From NCBI RefSeq assembly GCF_011742925.1, contig NZ_WAEL01000001.1, positions 310,001 through 374,000 on the forward strand: a stretch of 64,000 nt of DNA, given 5' to 3'. Shown here one piece after another: positions 56,558 to 64,000 of the stretch. The stretch's first letter is position 1. Each line of letters begins with the position of its first letter. Both the position numbers and the translations under genes were made by a program. This DNA is from Fibrivirga algicola (lineage in GTDB: Bacteria > Bacteroidota > Bacteroidia > Cytophagales > Spirosomataceae). Under the pieces are notes generated by a model. That model was not told where the DNA came from. It searched no databases and saw only the letters and a list, made by a program, of their open reading frames with translations.

Positions 56558-57289
56558 ATGAAAATCGCATTTATTACCGATATACACATTGCTGGCGAGG
56601 GTGAAACGCCGGCAGGCATTGATGTACGGGCCAATTTCCTGAGGGCACTCGATGCTGTTCGGGCGATGAAACCCAACTGTCTGGTAATTGGTGGTGATCT
56701 CTGTTTCGACGTGGGCGTGCGGGAAATCTATAAATGGATTTATAAGCAGCTGCAAAACGATCTGCCCTGCCAGTGGTACGCCATCCCCGGAAACCACGAC
56801 GACTCAGTGATGATGGCCGAGGAACTCCACCTGACCCATCACCTGACGGGCACCGAACTTTACAGCGCCGCGCCGCTCGACGGCTACCCTGCCTTATTCC
56901 TCGATTCATCAAAAGGGGTATTCTCCGATGCGCAATGGGCCTGGATAGCCGATGAATTGGCCGTGATTAGCTACAACGTACTGATTTTCTGCCATCATCC
57001 CGTATTGCCGGCTCATGCGCAGTTTATGGACACGAAGTACCCGTTCCGCCAGCAAAATCAGTGGATTGAAACCACCGAAGACCTGCCCTGCCGGATGCAG
57101 GTAATCAGCGGACATTATCATACGGAAGCAACCGTAATGCGGGCCAACACAACGGTACTGGTCACTCCGTCGACCTATATTCAACTTGACCCGCACACGC
57201 CTGAGCTGAAGCTCGTTAATGCGGGGCCGTACCTCCGGGAAATTGATGTAACCACCAACGGGTTAAGCAGCCGGATTATTTCTTTCTAG
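56558..57289 (+). CDS. Metallophosphoesterase, CpdA-like
   Basis: This 243-residue phosphoesterase has the motifs MKIAFITDIHIAGEG (D-x-H), LVIGGDLCFDVG (GD), AIPGNHDDSVMM (GNHD), ILIFCHHPVLPAH and SGHYHTEATV. This order is the family of CpdA-type and other class III phosphodiesterases. Substrates could be cyclic nucleotides or other phosphoesters. It stands alone between a membrane protein gene and guaB, and a palindrome follows its stop. Confidence 0.85.
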   Translation: MKIAFITDIHIAGEGETPAGIDVRANFLRALDAVRAMKPNCLVIGGDLCFDVGVREIYKWIYKQLQNDLPCQWYAIPGNHDDSVMMAEELHLTHHLTGTELYSAAPLDGYPALFLDSSKGVFSDAQWAWIADELAVISYNVLIFCHHPVLPAHAQFMDTKYPFRQQNQWIETTEDLPCRMQVISGHYHTEATVMRANTTVLVTPSTYIQLDPHTPELKLVNAGPYLREIDVTTNGLSSRIISF

Positions 57290-57291
57290 AC

Positions 57292-57362
57292 TAAAAGGGA
57301 GTACCGAGTCTGGGAAGTTGCCTCAAGGCAACGACTTCTCAGACTCAGTACTCCCTCTTTTA
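57292..57362. repeat. Imperfect palindrome between metallophosphoesterase and guaB
   Basis: Arms 57292-57322 and 57326-57362 are imperfect inverted copies, starting three bases after the stop of the metallophosphoesterase gene. The left arm shares the exact 14-mer AGTACCGAGTCTGG (57300-57313) with the palindrome at 6952-6965, 50 kb away. Confidence 0.85.
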
Positions 57363-57377
57363 ATGAATTGCCAGACT

Positions 57378-58850
57378 CTACTTTGACGAATAATTCGGTG
57401 CTTCTTTCGAGATCTGGATGTCGTGCGGGTGGCTTTCTTTCGAACCGGCCGTAGTGATCTTTACGAATTTGGCTTGCTGTAAAGCCGCAACGTCGGCGGC
57501 ACCGCAATAGCCCATGCCGGCTTTCAGACCACCTACCATCTGGTAGATGATTTCGGCTACCTTGCCTTTCACCGGCACCCGACCCACAATCCCTTCAGGA
57601 ACAAGCTTCTTGATATCGTCTTCGGCATCCTGGAAATAGCGGTCTTTCGATCCTTCTTCCATAGCTTCAACAGAGCCCATACCGCGGTAGCTCTTGAAAC
57701 GGCGGCCTTCAAACAGAACAACCTCGCCGGGTGCTTCTTCGGTACCGGCCAGTAAGGAACCGATCATCACCGTGCTGGCACCACCGGCAATGGCCTTTGT
57801 GATGTCGCCTGAGAACCGAATACCGCCATCAGCAATGATCGGGACCCCCGTGCCCAGCAGCGCCTTAGCTGATTCGTAAACGGCCGTTAACTGGGGCATG
57901 CCGATACCGGCAATAATCCGGGTGGTGCAGATACTCCCTGGACCAACCCCAACTTTCACGGCATCGGCACCGGCATCGGCCAGCGCTTTCGCTCCATCGC
58001 CCGTCGCCACGTTGCCGGCAATAACCTGCAACGCAGGAAACTTCGTTTTGATAGTCCGAACCGCGTCGAGCACACCCCGTGAGTGGCCGTGTGCGGTGTC
58101 CAGGCTTACTACGTCGACACCGGCTTTTACCAGCGCTTCGATGCGTTGAATGAGGTCGGGCGTTACGCCAACGGCCGCGCCAACGCGCAGGCGACCCAGT
58201 TCGTCTTTGCAGGCGTTGGGGTGGCTTTTACGCTTCAGAATGTCTTTATACGTAATCAGACCAACGAGTTTGTAAGCTTCATCGACGATCGGCAGCTTCT
58301 CGATTTTGTATTCCTGAAGCATGTTTTCGGCGTCTTCAAACGTCAGGCCGACCTTCGCGGTGATCAGATTCTCGCTGGTCATGATATCGGTAACGGGCAA
58401 CGTCAGGTCGCGCTGGAAACGGAGATCGCGGTTGGTCAGAATGCCAATTAGCTTGCCGTCTTCATCGACGATCGGAATACCGCCGATTTTCGACTCCCGC
58501 ATGATCCGGTGGGCATCCGACAGCTTTGAGCCGGCAGTAAGGGTGATCGGGTCGATGATCATGCCACTTTCTGAGCGCTTCACCTTGCGGACCTGCTCGG
58601 CCTGCCGTTCGATGCTCATGTTTTTGTGGATCATGCCGATGCCACCTTCCTGGGCCATGGCGATGGCCAAATCAGATTCGGTGACGGTATCCATTGCGGC
58701 TGAAACGAGCGGAACGTTCAGGCGGATGGTGCGGGTAAGCTGAGCGGTGGTATTGGTATCTCTCGGTAGGACCTCCGAGTAGGCGGGGAGCAACAGTACG
58801 TCGTCGTAGGTGAGCGCTTCGTACAGAAACTTGCTGGTGTCTAAGCTCAT
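57378..58850 (-). CDS. guaB: Inosine-5'-monophosphate dehydrogenase
   Basis: GuaB oxidises IMP to XMP, the committed step of GTP synthesis. The 490-residue enzyme has a TIM barrel split by a CBS-domain pair (about residues 95-210, for example [20 protein letters not shown]) and the catalytic loop [15 protein letters not shown], plus the flap [11 protein letters not shown]. It is the last clear housekeeping gene on the right side of the window. A -7 element lies upstream. Confidence 0.97.
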   Translation of the reverse strand: MSLDTSKFLYEALTYDDVLLLPAYSEVLPRDTNTTAQLTRTIRLNVPLVSAAMDTVTESDLAIAMAQEGGIGMIHKNMSIERQAEQVRKVKRSESGMIIDPITLTAGSKLSDAHRIMRESKIGGIPIVDEDGKLIGILTNRDLRFQRDLTLPVTDIMTSENLITAKVGLTFEDAENMLQEYKIEKLPIVDEAYKLVGLITYKDILKRKSHPNACKDELGRLRVGAAVGVTPDLIQRIEALVKAGVDVVSLDTAHGHSRGVLDAVRTIKTKFPALQVIAGNVATGDGAKALADAGADAVKVGVGPGSICTTRIIAGIGMPQLTAVYESAKALLGTGVPIIADGGIRFSGDITKAIAGGASTVMIGSLLAGTEEAPGEVVLFEGRRFKSYRGMGSVEAMEEGSKDRYFQDAEDDIKKLVPEGIVGRVPVKGKVAEIIYQMVGGLKAGMGYCGAADVAALQQAKFVKITTAGSKESHPHDIQISKEAPNYSSK

Positions 58851-58881
58851 GGCAAATAAGCAGGGGGTGTTATTTGCCGGA

Positions 58882-58889
58882 CAAAAGTA
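58882..58889 (-). promoter_or_regulatory. -7 element of guaB
   Basis: Read on the minus strand, TACTTTTG fits TAnnTTTG and lies 32 bases before the guaB start codon. Confidence 0.55.
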
Positions 58890-59282
58890 CTACTATTTGC
58901 CGGAACTTAGGTAATGGAATTGTTAACTGTTGACGATATTGTTAAATCAGGCCCGGTCGCTCGTTTACTTCCCAATACAGAAAGTAAATACAGCTTATTT
59001 TATACGTTAATGCTCTGTGAAATAGGTATTTATATTTTAATTTTATAAAACGAGGTACAAATAGTGCTCAAATAATGCATTGTATTAGAGTAATGTAATG
59101 AAGGTACAGTTCTGATAATGAAAGATGTTTGATTTATAGTTAACAGAGTTCCTGCAAATTAGTGATGTGCTGTAACTAAAGATTGTATCTGTAGATTGAT
59201 GGCATAGTATTAATGTGCTGTTTGTAATGATTGAACTTTAAATGTAGTATCGAAGTATTTTATGAAATACATTTGCAGTACG

Positions 59283-59330
59283 TAATGATTGCTACTGTTA
59301 CTAGTGAAATAGTAACAGTAGCAATCATTA
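59283..59330. repeat. Perfect 21-bp palindrome beyond the small membrane protein gene
   Basis: Arms 59283-59303 and 59310-59330 (core ATTGCTACTGTTACTA) are perfect inverted copies around GTGAAA. It lies 10 bases beyond the terminator of the small minus-strand gene, so it may be a second barrier or a protein-binding site. Confidence 0.85.
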
Positions 59331-59334
59331 GTAA

Positions 59335-59361
59335 ACAAAAAAGCCCTGTTTCTAACAGGGC
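59335..59361 (-). terminator. Terminator of the 52-residue gene
   Basis: On the minus strand, stem GCCCTGTT/AACAGGGC (8 bp, 3-base loop) is followed by TTTTTTGTTT, 44 bases after the stop of the small membrane protein gene. Confidence 0.8.
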
Positions 59362-59404
59362 AGGTCTTTTACAGAGTGCTAAAATGCAAAGTACCCAAAA
59401 GGTG

Positions 59405-59563
59405 TTAGTGCGTAATTTGGTAAATTAAGCTGGCGATCGCAACGCCAACCCCAATTACATCTAACCCCACTGCAAACCAGTTACGAAGTTTCTCAGGCTC
59501 ATTAACTGGTCCGCGTTTTCCGAGAATCGGCGCCCTTCTAGGCGCCTTTTTTCGTTTTTTCAT
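59405..59563 (-). CDS. Small basic membrane protein, 52 residues
   Basis: A 53-codon frame starts at an ATG (59563) and has a very basic N-terminus (MKKRKKAPRRAPILGKRGP), a short polar link (VNEPEKLRNW), and one apolar segment (about residues 30-48, VGLDVIGVGVAIASLIY). This looks like a single-pass protein with a cytoplasmic basic arm. A terminator follows its stop, which supports it as a real transcript. Its first codons overlap a plus-strand terminator-like hairpin (59529-59560: GGCGCC repeat plus T6). I know no family. Confidence 0.55.
   Translation of the reverse strand: MKKRKKAPRRAPILGKRGPVNEPEKLRNWFAVGLDVIGVGVAIASLIYQITH
59529..59560 (+). terminator. Weak plus-strand terminator-like hairpin
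   Basis: GGCGCC (59529-59534) and GGCGCC (59541-59546) form a 6-bp stem followed by TTTTTTCGTTTTTT. It overlaps the start of the small minus-strand gene, and no clear plus-strand gene ends here, so its role is open. Confidence 0.4.
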
Positions 59564-59896
59564 CTAACCGCCGGGTGGAGGATAACGATGAGGCAAACGG
59601 ATGCTCGTGCTTTTCCACACGGCCTAATAAAGGTAACCAGTTATATAGCGAAAAATTCGCCTGCTCAACAAGTCCTTTGAAAAGTGAAACTTGATCAGGT
59701 ACCTTAATTATTGGTTAAGAACTGAATATAAGTAACTTATAATACTCTACAAGCTAGTTACCCTAAGAAAGGTACTACTTAAAAAAATCTAATACCTGGA
59801 GCCTGCTCTGATCTGCTAATCAGTCCATTGAGTGTGCCGCGAAAGGGATATGCTCAATTATCGGGGTCGGTGATCAAGGGCGTAAATGGTATTCCA
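59564..59896. other. Intergenic region in the low-GC island
   Basis: This 333-base gap holds no coding frame I can support. It contains a few short AT-rich runs and no recognised RNA gene. Confidence 0.4.
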
Positions 59897-60213
59897 CTAC
59901 TTATTAATGCCTGAATGAAGAAGTTGCCGGACTACAAATGTGGTACGCCACCATGACGTAATTGCCAAATCAGAATCCGCTTTCAGCCTGCCAGAAGAGG
60001 TCCAACTAAGGCGCTTTGTATAATAGGAAACGTTTTGCCTGTACGTGTTGGTCGTTAAGACCTCAAGCTCAATTTCTGACCACAGTATCATTACTTCACT
60101 TTCAGTATGTCTTTCCACATATTCATATACCGCCTTGACATCCACTGCTGTTTGTGGTGTCAGGTCGGATCGTAGCCCGCAGCAGCAAGCCGGATCTTAT
60201 TCTGGGCGCCCAT
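59897..60213 (-). pseudogene. Probable frameshifted gene downstream of the zinc-ribbon protein
   Basis: An ATG at 60213, eight bases after the stop of the 363-residue gene, begins MGAQNKIRLAAAGYDPT and then hits TGA. In the frame one base back, coding continues without a stop (DLTPQTAVDVKAVYEYVERH) to 59897, about 90 more codons with a protein-like composition (SYYTKRLSWTSSG). The simplest reading is one small gene broken by a single base loss near 60165. Function is not recognised. A programmed -1 shift is possible but no slippery heptamer is seen. Confidence 0.45.
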
Positions 60214-60221
60214 GTTGTTAT

Positions 60222-61313
60222 TTACCTTTTCCCATGAACTGTATCAAGTATTAAATCAATACGATCAAGGAAGCTCGAGGAAAACAAGTGATTGTGGAAG
60301 CAGTATGGACAAAGCAGAAGTTGTTGATTAAAAAACAAAACGAAATCCGCTTCTTGAAAGGTGTTCAACGAACCACATTGCTCACAAGGTCCATTTAATT
60401 CTGTAGCGATTGCATTCAAATCCTTTGCCAGCTTTTCCCTGTTTTTCTTAAGATTTTTAGGGTAGACTAAATTGAGGATACCGATTAGGCGCTGAAAAGA
60501 CCTAACGGTTTTAAGAGCACTGTATTCTGGCATCCAGCTAAATACTAGTTCATCAACAACGTGAGCGGCATATATGAGCAGGTACGGAACAAACTGGTAG
60601 TAATGTTCCCAATAGCGCTTATAATCTTCTTTAACTGAGAAAATAAAATTAAAACTTTGATTATCAGTAGGGTATGCTTTGTGGTTAGTTACTATGTGCA
60701 AAGCGTGGTTTGTTATACCGTTTATTCCAGTCGCAGCTTCCTTGTCATATCTTAGAGCAAAAACAGTATCGCTATCGAATGCGCTCAATGGCCGGGACTT
60801 CTTAAAAACATTCTGGATTATCTGTCTGCGGTCAAGGTTTGCTCGACTTGGGTCATAAAGTTTGGGATCGCCCAGATGAAAATATAAGTCAATAAAGTTT
60901 GTACTGTCTGTAAGAAGTTGTTCGAGAATTAAAAGTTCATCAGTTAAGGGTTTGCGAAGTAAAGCATATGCTACTGCCATCTTTCCTCTTTGGGCACAAC
61001 TTAATGATTCATACATGAAGTTGGCAAAATCGGCTATAATGGAAAAGTAGATATGTTTGGTTAATATTTCTGTCAATTCACCATTTAGACCGTTCTCTTT
61101 GAGAAAGTCAAGAGCGTGAACGTCTCCAGCATTGAACTCACTGACAAATTTTTGATTGGCTGGATCAATAGGGAACTCAACTGTATAGTGCTTAAGAAAA
61201 TGGCTGTCGGAGACAACGCTTGTAAACTGGTCATATATAACGGCGCACAGATTATTTATTGACCTGTATTTTTTGGGTAGAGGCGACTTTTCGCTGTCTT
61301 TTAATGTGAGCAT
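60222..61313 (-). CDS. Hypothetical protein with C-terminal zinc-ribbon-like Cys4
   Basis: This 363-residue protein has no signal peptide. The N-terminal half is helical with motifs such as FANFMYESLSCAQRGKMAVA and LLRKPLTDELLILEQLL, which look like a helical core as in HEPN or DUF5677-type proteins, though I cannot prove it. The middle has GINGITNHALHIVTNHKAYP. The C-terminus carries CEQC (residues 310-313) and CPYC (335-338), fitting a zinc ribbon. Its codons are AT-richer than in the genes left of 58.9 kb, so it looks acquired. I know no function. Confidence 0.7.
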   Translation of the reverse strand: MLTLKDSEKSPLPKKYRSINNLCAVIYDQFTSVVSDSHFLKHYTVEFPIDPANQKFVSEFNAGDVHALDFLKENGLNGELTEILTKHIYFSIIADFANFMYESLSCAQRGKMAVAYALLRKPLTDELLILEQLLTDSTNFIDLYFHLGDPKLYDPSRANLDRRQIIQNVFKKSRPLSAFDSDTVFALRYDKEAATGINGITNHALHIVTNHKAYPTDNQSFNFIFSVKEDYKRYWEHYYQFVPYLLIYAAHVVDELVFSWMPEYSALKTVRSFQRLIGILNLVYPKNLKKNREKLAKDLNAIATELNGPCEQCGSLNTFQEADFVLFFNQQLLLCPYCFHNHLFSSSFLDRIDLILDTVHGKR

Positions 61314-61329
61314 AGACTACGAAAGTACG

Positions 61330-61375
61330 GATTAACGAAAACACCCCGGCCAACGTCGGGGTGTTTTCGTTAATC
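61330..61375. terminator. Strong bidirectional hairpin upstream of the zinc-ribbon gene
   Basis: Perfect 19-base arms (61330-61348, 61357-61375) with the core AACGAAAACACCCCG form a stable hairpin just before the start of the 363-residue gene. It probably ends the transcript of the interrupted gene upstream. Confidence 0.7.
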
Positions 61376-61438
61376 TGAGTAACTTGTTAGACTGGCTTTA
61401 CTACTGTCTCTAATAAGTAGTACTAATACAGGCAGATG

Positions 61439-61924
61439 TCAGACCCAATTGATAGCCATTATGTGTCGGTGGCTGCTACCTCTTGTCTGGCTGCGACGAG
61501 CCCCCACGGAAAGGTTCTCATAGTGGAAATTTTGTGTTGACTCAATCCTCTGTTCAAGCACTGCCTGGTAGTGATATAGGGATACCAGAAACAACGTGCC
61601 GTTGAATGATGGATTAAACTGTATTAAGTAATGCTTCTCTTCTGCCAGATGAAAGTCAAGAGCTTCTAATTCTTCGTTAAGTGTCGACAGTTCATTCTCT
61701 GTTCTTGGGTCTACCTGCTAGTGCAAATTTTGGCAGTACGATCTGAGGGCGTTGCTGATTGCGTTTCCTGCTTCGATTTCAATGGTAGATGAATTGATGA
61801 TGCATGTGATATTTTGGAGTGATACAAGCCAGTTAGCAAGGTTTCTTTCTTGCCTGTTTGCTGGGGAATGCTCTGACAATAGCAGGCAAAATAGTAGTAG
61901 CCAGAATCTTTTTTTGGTCAACAA
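61439..61924 (-). pseudogene. Small gene interrupted by an in-frame amber codon
   Basis: A frame from TTG (61924) encodes 68 residues with a hydrophobic start (KKRFWLLLFCLLLS) and then NLANWLVSLQNITCIINS; it stops at TAG (61718-61720). The same frame continues for 92 more codons without a stop (QVDPRTENELSTLNEELEAL, then SFNGTLFLVSLYHYQAVLEQ) to TGA at 61439. The composition does not change across the TAG, so I read one gene of about 160 residues with a nonsense change. It is not a known family. It lies in the low-GC island with the zinc-ribbon gene. Confidence 0.5.
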
Positions 61925-62533
61925 AAATAAATCTAACCACTACAGTCAGCTGCTACATTCGTTACTGCTTGGGTACACTCCCAGCGTACTAAGGGTGTTC
62001 TATAGCAGGCAGAAAAAATATGGTCAACATAAATCAACTGGCCGAAAAAGTGGCTTCATTACACGTAAAAGCCTATTTGTATCTCCCCTTCGTCTTCGTT
62101 AATCCACTGGGTGGCGAATTTTGGCACAGACTCAATGCACCCCGGGGGGTATTGACCCATTAGGTAGTCGGATGTGCAAACAGGGTGCTAACCCGGCCTA
62201 CTCTACTGATTTGAAAAATATAAGCGAGTAGTAACCAGTGCAGGGTCATTTGTGAAATGGGTAACTGTCTGGTTATCAAAGAGTATACAGAATCCTCGCA
62301 CGCGAGCATAGGGGGGATAAATGAAAGCAATCGGGTCACCCTGTTCTCTGAATATGCCGTAACGTGATTTGCGTATTTGGTTGATAGCAATTCAAGGTAA
62401 GATTTCACGCTTTGGTCAATATGTCAAGCACCTACCGGTTAGTAAAATAGTCTTATACTCCGGATGTTTTGGTTTACATTAAGCTGCTTTTAGCCCACAC
62501 CGGTGTTAAAAAATCACTTAGACTATAAATACA
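61925..62533. other. Intergenic region with a doubtful 47-codon frame
   Basis: This 609-base stretch lies between the amber-interrupted gene and the secreted Ser/Thr/Tyr-rich gene. A plus-strand frame 62020-62163 (MVNINQLAEKVASLHVKAYL...) has an ATG and a purine-rich stretch before it, but only 47 codons and no known relative. I list it as a possibility only. Confidence 0.35.
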
Positions 62534-62974
62534 ATGAAAAAGGGAATTTTTACTTTGGCTATTGCGATGCTTACCGGTTTCGCATCTTTTGCTCAATCAT
62601 ATTACTCTACCCCCACTACTCAGCCTAGCACTTACTCGACTCCGACTTATTCTACAGGGTCAAGCCTGAATAGCTATAGTACGCCATCAACGACAAACTC
62701 GAATACGCGTTATCAGCAAGGTTACACCCGTAGCAATGGAACGTATGTACAGCCTCACGTAAAGACTGAAGCGAATTCGACCAATTTAGATAACTTCTCT
62801 ACCCAAGGAAATACTAACCCTTATACCCAGCAACAGGGAACACGAGCGCGTGATTATTCGCCAGAGTCAAGTAATTACGGTCAGGGGCGGCAAATTCAGA
62901 CAGGTTCACGCGGTGGCCAATACTACATTAATAGTAACGGGAATAAAACATATGTGCCCAAAAGCCCATACTGA
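62534..62974 (+). CDS. Secreted Ser/Thr/Tyr-rich low-complexity protein
   Basis: This 146-residue exported protein has a signal peptide (MKKGIFTLAIAMLTGFASFA) and a mature part rich in Ser, Thr, Tyr, Asn and Gln, with short repeats (STPTTQPS, STPTYSTG, TPSTTNSN) and the end GGQYYINSNGNKTYVPKSPY. It has no catalytic motif. It may be a structural or adhesive surface protein, or a matrix component. A long palindrome follows its stop. Confidence 0.8.
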   Translation: MKKGIFTLAIAMLTGFASFAQSYYSTPTTQPSTYSTPTYSTGSSLNSYSTPSTTNSNTRYQQGYTRSNGTYVQPHVKTEANSTNLDNFSTQGNTNPYTQQQGTRARDYSPESSNYGQGRQIQTGSRGGQYYINSNGNKTYVPKSPY

Positions 62975-62984
62975 TCCTGCTTCG

Positions 62985-63055
62985 AGCATCCTGTAACAAC
63001 AGAGAAGGCTTGTGCTGTATAGTAGCACAAGCCTTCTCTGTTGTTACAGGATGCT
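62985..63055. repeat. Perfect 32-bp palindrome after the secreted protein gene
   Basis: Arms 62985-63016 and 63024-63055 are perfect inverted copies around a 7-base loop (GTATAGT), starting 10 bases after the stop of the secreted protein gene. There is no T-tract. Confidence 0.9.
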
Positions 63056-63242
63056 TATTAACCACATTTGCTTTGGCTTTTAAGCATCTCGATCCAAGAT
63101 TACACGATTTACTCTCTTTTAAATTATCTCATACTATGCAATTAACACCACATCGCTTTACGGTGCTGGCTCCATTATTAAAGTTGTATAGAAGTGCAAC
63201 TGTACAACATATTTTCGCTAGCCGAAATTGCAAAATAGAGTA

Positions 63243-64000
63243 TTAGTTGATGTTCTTTAAAGTATGATATCTTTTTTTGTATTTTGCTATTTTTTCAGTA
63301 GAAAGATCAGTGAAGACTTTCTCATATGGCTTAACGGAAATGTTGTAGTCATTTTTAAGATGATATACTAAGTACCTAGTTAGGTTCTGGCATTCTGGCT
63401 CTGTTAGTTTTCCGACTTCCAATAAGTGTATTTTAATAATTTTATTAATAAAATACTTTTCACCAAGTATTGTAAAAAGTTTATTATTAATATCGCTTGC
63501 AATTCTCAAACATGTTTCTGAATATAAAATTGAATGATGTGGCTTAAGCTGAATTGCAACGTTTGTCACAATTGGCGGTGGTGAGATTGACTTTTTTGGA
63601 AACTTAGTCTTCCAATTCCGAATTGATTCTTTAAATCTGTTATCGTTTGCGATTTCAATTAATTCCCTGCTGGGCTTTCCTGATTCATGTGCAACTGAGT
63701 GCCTTATAGCATCATAAAATTTCAAAACGATAATTAAATCTTCAACTTCACTTATGTCCCAATTTAATTTGGTATATAGCTCTGTTACTTTATGTGTTTT
63801 TCTTTTAATATAGTCATCGTCATCTTCATCTTCGTCAGAATTCGATTCTTGTTTTTCAAAATGTGTTGATAAAATCCCTTCAATTTGTCTAAAGTAAACA
63901 TCGAAAGCGGAATAGACCCAAATTATTGCAGATTTAATTAAGTCATTTTTTAAATTTTCTAATTCAATCTGTGGGGATTTTATGACTCTTGGCGTCCACC
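63243..64000 (-). CDS. Partial HEPN-like protein, 5' end beyond window
   Basis: A minus-strand frame is open from the window edge (64000) to the stop at 63243, at least 251 residues. Visible parts are a helical segment (IIWVYSAFDVYFRQIEGIL), an acidic patch (SDEDEDDDDYIK), and FYDAIRHSVAHESGKPS, where Arg and His are four residues apart, matching the Rx4-6H motif of HEPN ribonuclease domains. The end is YEKVFTDLSTEKIAKYKK. The motif is usual in toxin and abortive-infection proteins. No N-terminus is visible, so the full domain set is unknown. A shorter TTG start at 63725 is not needed. Confidence 0.55.
   Translation of the reverse strand, partial: WTPRVIKSPQIELENLKNDLIKSAIIWVYSAFDVYFRQIEGILSTHFEKQESNSDEDEDDDDYIKRKTHKVTELYTKLNWDISEVEDLIIVLKFYDAIRHSVAHESGKPSRELIEIANDNRFKESIRNWKTKFPKKSISPPPIVTNVAIQLKPHHSILYSETCLRIASDINNKLFTILGEKYFINKIIKIHLLEVGKLTEPECQNLTRYLVYHLKNDYNISVKPYEKVFTDLSTEKIAKYKKRYHTLKNIN

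Larger units (their letters stand above)
58851..59404. other. AT-rich intergenic region, edge of the low-GC island
   Basis: Base composition drops visibly after guaB. The stretch holds the guaB -7 element, a short hairpin GTATTT-TATG-AAATAC near 59253-59268, the 21-bp palindrome, and a minus-strand terminator. A 65-codon plus-strand frame here (59231-59428) runs through these hairpins and I do not call it. Confidence 0.5.

Noticed and set aside
59231-59428. 65-codon plus-strand frame near the palindromes
   Set aside because: It runs through two perfect hairpins and the opposite-strand terminator, so it is not likely to be a real gene.
62160-62408. 82-codon minus-strand frame with a GTG start
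   Set aside because: No recognisable features, AT-rich random composition and an uncertain start.

Overview
The window reads as a chromosomal segment of a Bacteroidota bacterium, order Cytophagales, most like Spirosoma and relatives. The reasons are a type IX secretion sorting tail on a large surface protein, a DUF4290 gene next to murA, a DUF11-type surface protein, many short lipoproteins, weak ribosome-binding sites, and Bacteroidota-type -7 promoter elements (TAnnTTTG) upstream of several genes. From about 1 to 58.9 kb the DNA is moderately GC-rich with mostly housekeeping genes. From about 58.9 kb to the end it is clearly AT-richer, with unfamiliar, short or broken genes, and looks like an acquired island.

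Layout. 0.1-1.8 kb: pyruvate dehydrogenase E2. 1.9-6.9 kb: a surface-polysaccharide block (WecA/TagO-type initiating transferase, three family 2 glycosyltransferases, a WcaF-type acetyltransferase). 7.0-12.0 kb: leucyl aminopeptidase, a membrane protein, thymidylate synthase, an unknown membrane protein and a metallophosphoesterase, all on the minus strand. 12.1-16.3 kb: xylulokinase, polyprenyl synthase, rhomboid protease and a membrane-bound LytTR regulator on the plus strand. 16.3-19.7 kb: proA, proB, aat and a 56-residue membrane protein. 19.8-22.2 kb: an ECF sigma factor overlapping a membrane protein that looks like an anti-sigma factor fused to an outer-membrane barrel. 22.4-30.7 kb: lipoproteins, a CdsZ-type zinc-ribbon protein, a Nif3 family protein, a lipoprotein gene cut by an in-frame amber codon, and a repeat-rich surface protein. 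30.8-32.8 kb: groES-groEL. 33-40.7 kb: secreted and regulatory proteins, including a membrane-tethered TPR/HTH regulator. 40.9-44.1 kb: galE, rfbB, rfbA. 44.4-48.4 kb: an unknown soluble/membrane protein pair, a thioesterase, a lipoprotein and a MATE transporter. 48.5-58.9 kb: DUF4290-murA, a type IX cargo protein, a GH16 glucanase, a metallophosphoesterase and guaB. 59-64 kb: the low-GC island with a small membrane protein, a zinc-ribbon protein and a broken partner, an amber-interrupted gene, a secreted Ser/Thr/Tyr-rich protein, and a HEPN-like gene running off the edge.

The sugar-nucleotide genes (galE, rfbB, rfbA) and the glycosyltransferase block together suggest synthesis of a rhamnose- or galactose-containing cell-surface glycan. 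Envelope genes dominate overall.

Two window-wide patterns are not explained by the genes. One is a strongly over-represented octamer AACGTACC/GGTACGTT (about 36 copies by hand count, none seen after 56.4 kb). The other is a set of long near-perfect palindromes that begin at or just after stop codons, some sharing identical 13-14-mers. All assignments rest on reading the sequence by eye; no database search was possible.
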